Assembly (NCBI GenBank): GCA_035527845.1
Contig: DATKZT010000106.1
Span: forward strand, 10,742-74,741
Length of the DNA: 64,000 bases
Reading direction: 5' to 3'
Source of the DNA: JAUWKC01 sp035527845
GTDB taxonomy: Bacteria; Planctomycetota; Phycisphaerae; Sedimentisphaerales; Anaerobacaceae
This document shows positions 43,462 to 50,084 of this stretch, piece after piece; the first letter of the stretch is position 1; each line of letters starts with the position of its first letter. Under the pieces are notes generated by a model. That model had not been told where the DNA came from. It did no database searches and was given only the letters and a program-made list of their open reading frames with translations. A program made the position numbers and the translations under genes.

Positions 43462-44487
43462 ATGGAGTGCCCAAGGTGTCAATTTGAAAACATTCCGGGC
43501 CAGAAGACGTGCATAAGATGCGGCTCTATCCTGGATACCAGCTCGGCCGCTATAGATGTTCACCCACCGCGGATGTCGAATTGGAAAAGGCCGTTTCGGG
43601 ACATGCTGAGGTGGATGCGTCAGGCAAAGTTCATACCGCAGCAAAACATCCGGTTCCATGCTCCTGCCTGGATGAAACAGGCTTTCAGCGACAGCGTTTT
43701 GGGACTGTTTCTTTCCGTCATACCGGGGCTGGCGCATTTGGTGCAAGGTCGCTTCAAAGAAATTCGCTGGTACTTTTTGGCATGGTTGATGCTGCTTTTT
43801 GCGGGACTGTTCTTCTATCCCGGGGCTGTCGGATTCGCTATGCTTGGAGTTGCAATTGGAGTTCATGTCGGCATTGCACTGCAGTACGGCTTGTTCAAAG
43901 AGCTTCCGCGCTTGGTTGAAAGGGTCGCCGCAGCAGCCATAGGAATGGCTGTCTTGGCACTAATCTACAGATTTCTGTTGGGTCTGCTGTTTTCCGGTCT
44001 GGTCGCCGCCTATACTCCGCTTGCCATACCGTATTATGGTATTAGCGCGGGCGACTATCTTCTGGCCAGGAGGTACTCACTCTCGCCTGAGCAGCTGACG
44101 CGTGGTTCCGTCGTTTTGATACATCCGGTGACCATCATTGCCGGCTTCGCGGAAAATAGGATAAGGAGAGACAGCCGTGTGACAGTGGGAGAAATCATCG
44201 GCCTGCCTTGTGAACTTGTCGAGATCGAAAAGGGCACGTTTGCAGTCAGTGGCGAACGGCTTGACCCGGAGATGTATCCCGTGCCCACATGGTTGCAAAA
44301 CAGGCAGATTTCGGTTAGTGTGAACAGTGACTGTTACTTTGTCAGTTCCGAATATGCAGTGCGTGCCGATGGGCGGCAACTGGCGGATGTGAATATTCGC
44401 AATGCGTGCATTATCCGTGCCTCTGACATCGAAGGCCGAGCCTTCATGATATGGTATCCCTTATGGAGGCGAGGATTCTTGAGATAA
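43462..44487 (+). CDS. Zinc-ribbon membrane protein with a degenerate signal-peptidase-I-like domain
   Basis: 341 aa. Cys3, Cys6, Cys17 and Cys20 form an N-terminal zinc ribbon. Three to four membrane helices follow (about 78-185). Residues 190-341 trace the S26/LepB fold: GDYLLARRYSLSPEQLTRGSVVLIHP, IIGLPCELVEIEKGTFAVSGERLDPEMYPV, CYFVSSEYAVR and IEGRAFMIWYP correspond to the GDxLLV, KRIIGLPGDxVEIxxGxLYVNG, YFVxGDNR and GKAxxxxWP blocks. The serine region reads GISAG rather than SMxPT, and the lysine position before IIGLP is Gly-Glu, so the catalytic dyad seems lost. It might bind rather than cleave signal sequences. Confidence 0.7.
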   Translation: MECPRCQFENIPGQKTCIRCGSILDTSSAAIDVHPPRMSNWKRPFRDMLRWMRQAKFIPQQNIRFHAPAWMKQAFSDSVLGLFLSVIPGLAHLVQGRFKEIRWYFLAWLMLLFAGLFFYPGAVGFAMLGVAIGVHVGIALQYGLFKELPRLVERVAAAAIGMAVLALIYRFLLGLLFSGLVAAYTPLAIPYYGISAGDYLLARRYSLSPEQLTRGSVVLIHPVTIIAGFAENRIRRDSRVTVGEIIGLPCELVEIEKGTFAVSGERLDPEMYPVPTWLQNRQISVSVNSDCYFVSSEYAVRADGRQLADVNIRNACIIRASDIEGRAFMIWYPLWRRGFLR

Positions 44488-44492
44488 AGTGT

Positions 44493-45248
44493 ATGGACCG
44501 GTTTTCTCAACTGGAATTTGATGAAACACTGCCTGAGCCTCGAAGGTCGCAGGGAGAGGCCATCCGTGATGCTGATTATTTTTACAGGGAGGCCCTCAGA
44601 TGTTGGCTTGCCGGCGATTACGAGTTGGCTTTGCGCAACTACTCCAGAGTGCTCGAACGAAACACTACGGTTTTCGATGCATGGGCCGGACAAGTTCTCA
44701 TGCTCATAGAACTCGCAGAATATCATGAGGCAAATGTATGGGCCGACAAGGCCATGGAGTTTTTTCCTGAACACCCGGAGCTTCTGGCATTGAAGGCAGT
44801 TGCCTGCGCTCGCGATGCAAAACTCGAAAAAGCGATTGGCTATTCTGACAACTCTGTAGGCAAAGACAATCCGACGCCGCGAGTTTGGCTGGCCAGGGCA
44901 GAGGTGTTTTTCGAACGTAAGAGTCCGGTCGCAGAGGACTGTATCAAGAAAGCTGTAAGCATCGCGGGCAATTTTGCACCCGTTATCAAGCTGGAGTCAG
45001 CTCGCCTGCTGCGAAAAAGAGGCTGCTATTTTGATGCGCTGGGTTATCTGAAGGACGCGGTGAAACTATTGCCCAAGTCGGCTTTGGTATGGTATGAGCT
45101 GGGCTGCTGTCAGGCGAAGCTCGGTTATTCTGAAGCGGCCGCAACATTGAAACAGAGCCTGAAACTTCGTCCGGGCTGGACAGAGCCGAGCGAAGCACTT
45201 GTTAAGCTTGAGAAACGGGGGTTCTGGGCAAGATTATTCGGAAGGTAG
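44493..45248 (+). CDS. TPR protein of the Ycf46/PilT operon
   Basis: 251 aa from the ATG at 44493, five bases after the previous stop; an ATG at 44463 inside the previous gene is an alternative, and neither has a strong ribosome site. Five or six tetratricopeptide pairs are visible: ALRCWLAGDYELALRNYSRVLERNTTVFDAWAGQVLML, EYHEANVWADKAMEFFPEHPELLALKA and SALVWYELGCCQAKLGYSEAAATLKQSLKLRPGW. Cytoplasmic, with no signal peptide. TPRs provide protein-protein scaffolding, so it probably assembles the complex encoded by this operon. Confidence 0.82.
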   Translation: MDRFSQLEFDETLPEPRRSQGEAIRDADYFYREALRCWLAGDYELALRNYSRVLERNTTVFDAWAGQVLMLIELAEYHEANVWADKAMEFFPEHPELLALKAVACARDAKLEKAIGYSDNSVGKDNPTPRVWLARAEVFFERKSPVAEDCIKKAVSIAGNFAPVIKLESARLLRKRGCYFDALGYLKDAVKLLPKSALVWYELGCCQAKLGYSEAAATLKQSLKLRPGWTEPSEALVKLEKRGFWARLFGR

Positions 45249-45252
45249 ACTT

Positions 45253-46341
45253 ATGGCAATATCCGCAGAGATGCAGCGTATACTGGCCCTTGCTCGGCGC
45301 GAAGATGCGTCCGACATTCATATCGTGGCCGGCCTGCCCCCATTGTTCCGAATAAATGGAGAAATAGTTGTGGCAAACAGACCTCCTCTCAGTCTTGAAG
45401 ACACAGCGCAATTGTGTTACAGCCTTCTGAATGAGGAACAGAGAAAGGTGTTCGAGCAGGACTGGCAGCTATGCTGCTCAATATATGAACCTGACCTTGG
45501 TCGGTTTCGCGTCTCAATATATTACCATAGGCATAACCCCGAAATGTCCATCAGACCGGTGATGGACCACATCAAGACCCGTGAAGAGCTGGGAATACCC
45601 CCGCAAGTCGAAGACCTCACTCGCATAGCCAGCGGCATGATCCTTGTAACCGGGCCTACAGGCAGTGGTAAGACCACCACTATGAATCTCATGATTGACA
45701 TCATAAACAGCGAGCGTCGCTGCAAAATAATCACCGTAGAGGATCCTGTGGAATATGTGCATAAGCAGAAGAGGGCCGTTATTGTTCAGCAGGAGCTGTA
45801 CACGGATGTGAAATCATTTTCCAAAGCACTGATTCATGTCCTTCGCCAGGACCCCGATGTTATATGCGTTGGCGAGATGCGCGACCTCGAAACAACGGAG
45901 ACCGCGCTTGTGGCGGCGGAAACAGGTCATTTGGTGATCGCTACCTGTCACACCCCGAATACGGTGCAAACGGTTGACAGAATCGTTTCGATTTTTCCTG
46001 AAAACAAACAGCCGCAAATCTTCACACAGCTCGCAAGCTGCCTGCAGGGTGTTTTGGCACAACGGCTTGTCCCTTCTACCGACAGGAAAAACCGAAGGCT
46101 TGCTACCGAGTTGCTTATAATGAATCACGCCGCAAGAAAGCATATTCGTGATCGCGAACTCCACTTCTTGGGGAATGTCATACAAATGGGCGGTAAACAG
46201 GGCATGCATACTATGGACGATTCGCTGCTGAAGTTGTACGAAGCTGGAGACATAACCTACGAGACCGCAATTGACAATTCATATAGTCCCGCAATCTTGC
46301 GCGACCGGATACACAAGCCAAGCATGCCGAACAATCACTAA
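45253..46341 (+). CDS. PilT/GspE-superfamily ATPase, PilT-like
   Basis: 362 aa from the ATG at 45253, four bases after the TPR gene. DASDIHIVAGLPPLFRINGEI is the PilT N-terminal domain. Walker A GPTGSGKT lies at 134-141, the Asp box is TVEDPVEYVH (161-170), Walker B is DVICVGEMRD (202-211) and the His box is ATCHTPN (230-236). Size and the lack of a zinc-binding C-terminal insertion fit PilT-type retraction ATPases rather than GspE. In place of the usual stand-alone pil context it terminates the Ycf46 operon, suggesting that it powers a different machine or a dedicated pilus-like structure. Confidence 0.88.
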   Translation: MAISAEMQRILALARREDASDIHIVAGLPPLFRINGEIVVANRPPLSLEDTAQLCYSLLNEEQRKVFEQDWQLCCSIYEPDLGRFRVSIYYHRHNPEMSIRPVMDHIKTREELGIPPQVEDLTRIASGMILVTGPTGSGKTTTMNLMIDIINSERRCKIITVEDPVEYVHKQKRAVIVQQELYTDVKSFSKALIHVLRQDPDVICVGEMRDLETTETALVAAETGHLVIATCHTPNTVQTVDRIVSIFPENKQPQIFTQLASCLQGVLAQRLVPSTDRKNRRLATELLIMNHAARKHIRDRELHFLGNVIQMGGKQGMHTMDDSLLKLYEAGDITYETAIDNSYSPAILRDRIHKPSMPNNH

Positions 46342-46488
46342 CAGCTCCTCTCCCATCTCCCGAAAGAACGCTTTAGGGTCGCCTTTGATCATCGCTTGCA
46401 GGTCTTGCTTTTCGGTAAGCCCTGCTTCGGACATGCCGTGTTTCTTCAGCACCATAAACTTCTTGCCTTCGCGATCTATTCGCAGCAT
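46333..46488 (-). pseudogene. N-terminal fragment of a PD-(D/E)XK-type nuclease-family protein
   Basis: From an ATG at 46488 with GGAGG seven bases upstream, about 52 codons read MLRIDREGKKFMVLKK...TEKQDLQAMI...AFFREMGEELLVI, the usual opening of DUF91/NucS-like hypothetical nucleases. Then the similarity stops and the frame runs antisense through the pilT end to a stop at 46279. The break coincides with the pilT stop codon, marking a deletion or insertion junction. The catalytic domain is missing, so the product is non-functional. Confidence 0.6.
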
Positions 46489-46578
46489 TATTTGTCCTCC
46501 AAAACGCGTCTAATCATGTTATTGGCCAGCTGCCGCCAGACTCTGCCGGCTTCAAGAATTACTTTCTACGTCTTCCCT

Positions 46579-46956
46579 CTATTTGTTCGTCTGCTTTTGG
46601 TTGTGACACCTGTGTGCTCTAAGGATGCCCCTAATACGCTTTAGTTCGTGATCGCTGATGCCGGCTTTTGTACGAAAGGGTTGGACCGCCACCCAATGAT
46701 GCACCTTGCTGACGTTAATGGGTATACCACCAGGCAAAACGAAACGCCTAAACTTGTCTCCGGCTGTCGTCAGGAATACGGTTTGAGTGATTACCAAGCC
46801 CAGCCGACCGGATCTCCTGCTGTAGACGTCCAAACATAAATAGAAGAATAGTATGGAAATATTTTCTTCGCCCGGCAATTTGACCTTCCACCACCAGCGG
46901 TTTTTGTTCTTATAGATGCTCCTCGGCAGCCTTGTTTTGCGTGATTTGATAGCCAT
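46579..46956 (-). pseudogene. Truncated gene with integrase-like N-terminus beside tRNA-Val
   Basis: ATG at 46956 preceded by GGGGAGAG. The first 30 residues (KTRLPRSIYKNKNRWWWKVKLPGEE) resemble the basic, aromatic N-terminus of tyrosine-recombinase-type proteins in planctomycete elements. After that the composition changes and no catalytic Arg-His-Tyr pattern appears in the remaining 95 residues. It lies about 100 bases from the 3' end of the tRNA and on the same strand, where an integrase gene is expected. The family call is from memory of similar N-termini and is tentative. Confidence 0.4.
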
Positions 46957-47060
46957 TTTCTCTCCCCTTCATATAACCATTTTAGCTGAGAAAAGGTTAT
47001 ACGCCAAACCGGCTCTTGTGGAGTCAAAAAATAAGCCCTTATAAAATAAGGGGTCATGAA

Positions 47061-47134
47061 TGGGCGGTACAGGACTTGAACCTGTGGCCTCCTGCGTGTA
47101 AAGCAGGCGCTCTGGCCAACTGAGCTAACCGCCC
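47061..47134 (-). tRNA. tRNA-Val (anticodon TAC)
   Basis: 74 nt without encoded CCA. The acceptor stem GGGCGGT pairs with ACCGCCC, the D arm begins TAGCTCAG, the anticodon stem CCTGC/GCAGG encloses TTTACAC with anticodon TAC, and the T arm has GGTTCAAGTCC. The discriminator is A. Its 3' half is duplicated at 27572-27610, making it a likely integration target. Confidence 0.95.
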
Positions 47135-47253
47135 GAACATCTCAAAGATAGCGATTATTGCTGCTTGCGTCAAGGTTCTCGACCGTTTATATTCTGAGTA
47201 ACGCCGTGTTTTGTCGATTCGGGAAGATTTTAGGCGATAATCTGAGGTTTATC

Positions 47254-47766
47254 ATGACGGTAAATGAAGCGATTCGAAAAAGGTATTCATGCCGAGCCTA
47301 TCAGGACAGACCGGCGGAAAAGGACAAGCTGGACGCCATCTTCGAAGCGGCCCGGCTGGCGCCGTCGGCCAAGAATTTGCAGGACTGGCGCTTCGTTGTG
47401 GTAACGAAGCAGGAAACTCGCCGGAAGCTCGCCGAGGCCGCCAACAACCAGAGCTTTCTCGAAAGCGCCTCGGCAATCATAGTCGCGTGCAGCAATAACG
47501 ATCATGTGATGCGGTGCGGCCAGCCGATAGGACCAATAGACGTGGCCATAGCGCTGGAGCACATTGCCCTGCAGGCGACGGAGCTCGGATTGGCGACCTG
47601 CTGGGTCGGTTCTTTCTCTCCGGAGAAGGTAAGGGCTGTGCTCGATATACCGGGCGACGTGGCGGTAATCGAGCTAATGGCTGTTGGCTATCCGGCTGAT
47701 GAGCAGAAGAAGCCGACACGCCTGCCATTGGAAGAGATCGTCTGCTATGACAGCTGGCGGTTTTAA
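47254..47766 (+). CDS. Nitroreductase family flavoprotein (second copy)
   Basis: 170 aa from the ATG at 47254. TVNEAIRKRYSCRAYQDRP (FMN phosphate site), FEAARLAPSAKNLQDWRFVVV and ELGLATCWVGSFSPEKVRAVLDIP with MAVGYPAD are the family signature. Related to the copy at 25508-26050 but clearly diverged. A pair of cysteines in IIVACSNNDHVMRCGQP is noticeable. Lies between the two tRNA genes as a single gene; substrate unknown. Confidence 0.9.
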   Translation: MTVNEAIRKRYSCRAYQDRPAEKDKLDAIFEAARLAPSAKNLQDWRFVVVTKQETRRKLAEAANNQSFLESASAIIVACSNNDHVMRCGQPIGPIDVAIALEHIALQATELGLATCWVGSFSPEKVRAVLDIPGDVAVIELMAVGYPADEQKKPTRLPLEEIVCYDSWRF

Positions 47767-47843
47767 GCCGGCTGGTCGGCCTGCTGAAAAAAACTCTGGT
47801 ATTCGCCGGGCTATCTGCTAAAATGGCTATGAAACGATTTTTC

Positions 47844-47914
47844 GGGGACGTGGTGTAACGGGAGCACGCCGCGGTCGCATCGCGGAAATGAGGGTTCGAT
47901 TCCCTTCGTCTCCA
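47844..47914 (+). tRNA. tRNA-Ala (anticodon CGC), compact form
   Basis: 71 nt. The acceptor GGGGACG pairs with CGTCTCC and includes G3-U70, the alanine identity pair. The anticodon stem CCGCG/CGCGG encloses GTCGCAT, giving anticodon CGC for GCG codons. The T arm is GAGGG-TTCGATT-CCCTT. The D arm is unusual (GTGT/GCAC with a seven-base loop) and lacks the common AGCTCAG start. No CCA encoded. A reverse-strand open frame crossing it is spurious. Confidence 0.85.
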
Positions 47915-47936
47915 TTCCTCTGCGGAGCAACTCTTA

Positions 47937-48056
47937 CTGACTGACATCCTTGACGCAGCCGGACACTTGACGCTGCCACATAGTTCAATTCAGACAACAG
48001 GAAAATATCTCCATGCTAAGCCAGGGGAAAGCAGTTCGATGTATTTGGTGGCGTGA
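47937..48056 (+). pseudogene. C-terminal remnant of a tyrosine recombinase (1)
   Basis: An open frame reads LTDILDAAGHLTLPHSSIQTTGKYLHAKPGESSSMYLVA and a stop at 48054-48056. GHSSIQTTxxYLH is the box that carries the catalytic tyrosine in phage-type integrases. There is no start codon or upstream catalytic domain; the frame begins within 25 bases of the tRNA-Ala 3' end. Interpreted as the tail of an element integrase left after deletion. Confidence 0.65.
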
Positions 48057-48168
48057 GATGGTTGAGTTCGCTCAGATGTTGAGGCATGACTCATTGAATA
48101 CCGGCGCAATATATACCGACTATTCAGCCGAGCAGTTGGGAGAGGCCGTGGAGGGAGTGGGGTATTAA
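48048..48168 (+). pseudogene. C-terminal remnant of a tyrosine recombinase (2)
   Basis: In another frame, EMVEFAQMLRHDSLNTGAIYTDYSAEQLGEAVE and TAA at 48166-48168. The pattern LGHDSLNTTAIYTDYS, here LRHDSLNTGAIYTDYS, is the same C-terminal box of a different recombinase. It follows remnant 1 directly, so at least two elements, or one frameshifted chimera, left scars at this tRNA. Confidence 0.6.
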
Positions 48169-48187
48169 CCTTCTAACGTTAATGCGA

Positions 48188-49468
48188 CTACTGCTCGGTC
48201 TCATCAAGCCAATGGCCAGCTTGTATGGCAAGGTCAAGCATATTGACAATGTGGTCGTAGTTCAAATCTCCAATAGGATATGTTAGTTTCAGAAAGGGGT
48301 AGGTTTGGTTATCCTCAATACCCCAGGTTTCAAGGAAATCCCAACCTGCTGAAATAAATGTAGAAAGCATTTTCATCTCAGATGTAGTTTTGCCTATACC
48401 ATGATAACCAATTAAAACCCCTGAAGTTTCCGTGTCCCAAAAACAACCAGAATCAGTGTGATAACAACTGACTAAAGTACTAAATAGTCCAAAGTTGTGC
48501 CCTCCCGAAACAGAACCAGTAGCATAGCAGTTTGAGACATTGGAGCAGAAGCCTGCTATTAGTCCAGCGTTCCAACCTGGTCCCGAAACAGAACCGGTAG
48601 CATAGCAATTCGAAACGTCGTCGTCAAAACTTCTTCCTATCAGGCCACCGGCGTCCCGGTTTGCTGAAACAGAACTGCCAGAATAGCAATTCGTGATGAC
48701 ACTAGAACCGATTTCGCTACTCAATAAGCCGCTCGCTCCTATCAGGCCACCAGCGGTCGATTCTGCTCCGTCTGCTGAAACAGAACCGCCAGAATAACAG
48801 TCTGAGATGAAGATGCTGCCACTATAAACAATATCATCGACCACACTCGCTCCTATTAGACCACCAGCGATTCCGTCTGCAGAGACAGAACCGGCAGAAT
48901 AACAGTTTGAGATGAAGATACTGCCGCCATCAGTCTCCACCCAGTTCTCTCCTATTAGACCACCTACTCCTGAACCTCCTGAAACAGAGCCGCTGGCATA
49001 GCAGTTTGAGATGTTACCAGAGTTGTACCCAACCAAGCCGCCAACATATTCAGAATCTATACCGCTGATTATGTTGCAGTCTTCGATAGCAAGATTTGTT
49101 ATTACAGAATTAATGTCTGTTTTGCCAAATAGGCCGATGTAACAGTTGTTAGCATCCGCAGTATCAATGGTTAGATTGCTAATTGTATGATTGTTTCCAT
49201 CAAAAACACCTGAATATACGGTCCCGTCTACATAAGTATTGTTCATATCTGGAGCAATGACGGCAGTGGTATAAGTTATTCCTACAAGATTGACATCTGT
49301 TTCGAGACGTGTGTAATCATCCCAGTAATTAGGATCCGCAGTAAAATCGTTGAAATCAGCCAAGGACCCGATCAGCCAGGGGTCGGCCTCTGTGCCGCTA
49401 CCGGAAAGGCCGTAAACATTTACAGAAAAAACAGCCAGGCTTAGCAAAAACACGTAAATTTTACACAT
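48188..49468 (-). CDS. Secreted GLUG-repeat protein with dockerin-like C-terminus
   Basis: 426 aa with a signal peptide (VFLLSLAVFSVNVYG, cleavage near 20). The start GSGTEADPWLIGSLADF is typical of secreted parallel-beta proteins. From about residue 140 to 320 there are repeats of the form VGGLIGxS...ISNCYxxGSVS (GLUG motif), most likely a right-handed beta helix. The last 30 residues, GDLNYDHIVNMLDLAIQAGHWL, match a single dockerin-type calcium loop followed by a helix, used in this phylum as a C-terminal tag. Markedly AT-richer than its neighbours and next to integrase scars, so possibly acquired. Confidence 0.78.
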   Translation of the reverse strand: MCKIYVFLLSLAVFSVNVYGLSGSGTEADPWLIGSLADFNDFTADPNYWDDYTRLETDVNLVGITYTTAVIAPDMNNTYVDGTVYSGVFDGNNHTISNLTIDTADANNCYIGLFGKTDINSVITNLAIEDCNIISGIDSEYVGGLVGYNSGNISNCYASGSVSGGSGVGGLIGENWVETDGGSIFISNCYSAGSVSADGIAGGLIGASVVDDIVYSGSIFISDCYSGGSVSADGAESTAGGLIGASGLLSSEIGSSVITNCYSGSSVSANRDAGGLIGRSFDDDVSNCYATGSVSGPGWNAGLIAGFCSNVSNCYATGSVSGGHNFGLFSTLVSCYHTDSGCFWDTETSGVLIGYHGIGKTTSEMKMLSTFISAGWDFLETWGIEDNQTYPFLKLTYPIGDLNYDHIVNMLDLAIQAGHWLDETEQ

Positions 49469-50084
49469 AATACCATACTCCTATACAGGTGGTTGGGGTT
49501 ATTTTGCCCGTTCTCAATAACGATCCAGTATTTCTGTTTTGTTACATACTTCTCAGCGGATTATTTCAGCCGCCGTTAATTTGATTCTCGCTGAACGTAC
49601 TGACACTGTTTTACAACAGAATATCCAATTTGTCACAAGAATGAAACACATGTACCTACCTGTGCCCATATCACAACTGACTATAGGCAAAACCATACTA
49701 CATTTTGTATTGTCCTTTTGTCAACAAAAATCTGCCTGTCTTTGACTGCTCGGGAACGCTGTCTTGAGGCCAAGAACTGATGCTTTCTGGACTGGCAGGA
49801 GCATGTTTGGTTTACGGCAAAACCCAAGGCGACCGGATATGATGACGTAAGTGCAGTATTTTGAGGGACGTATATATTCTGCGGGTTTTGGGGTTTTCTT
49901 TTTGAGGTTTTTGGGCGCGGCGGTAAAATAGACCAGCGGTGCAACAAAGGATTCAGGGCCGAGCAGGGGCTGTGGACCGCCTTGATTGAGATTCATGGAT
50001 GAGCCGGATTGGCGGGCATCGCGCACTGTCGGCTGTGGGCCGGCAAAAGCCGTTTGTCGTAAAAGTCAATAAAGGGAAAGAAAA
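49469..50084. other. Intergenic region, no gene seen
   Basis: 616 bases between divergent genes. The first half is AT-rich and should hold the promoter of the GLUG gene on the minus strand; the second half, before 50085, contains the AAAGGGAAAG ribosome site and presumably the promoter of the channel-hydrolase gene. No RNA gene, repeat or credible coding frame found. Confidence 0.5.

Larger units (their letters stand above)
27572..47134. mobile_element. Putative tRNA-Val-integrated genomic island (about 19.5 kb)
   Basis: Bounded on the right by an intact tRNA-Val gene (minus strand) whose 3' end faces the segment, and on the left by a direct 39-bp copy of that 3' end. Next to the tRNA lie a truncated gene with integrase-like N-terminal sequence and a truncated nuclease gene. 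No intact integrase is present, so the element would be immobile. The cargo is two long plus-strand operons. Doubt remains because the cargo looks planctomycete-like and could be ancestral sequence trapped between two independent att scars. Confidence 0.5.

Noticed and set aside
47477..47947. Minus-strand frame of 156 codons across tRNA-Ala
   Set aside because: It is antisense to the tRNA and to the nitroreductase gene; its ESNPHF-type sequence is a known artefact of tRNA regions.
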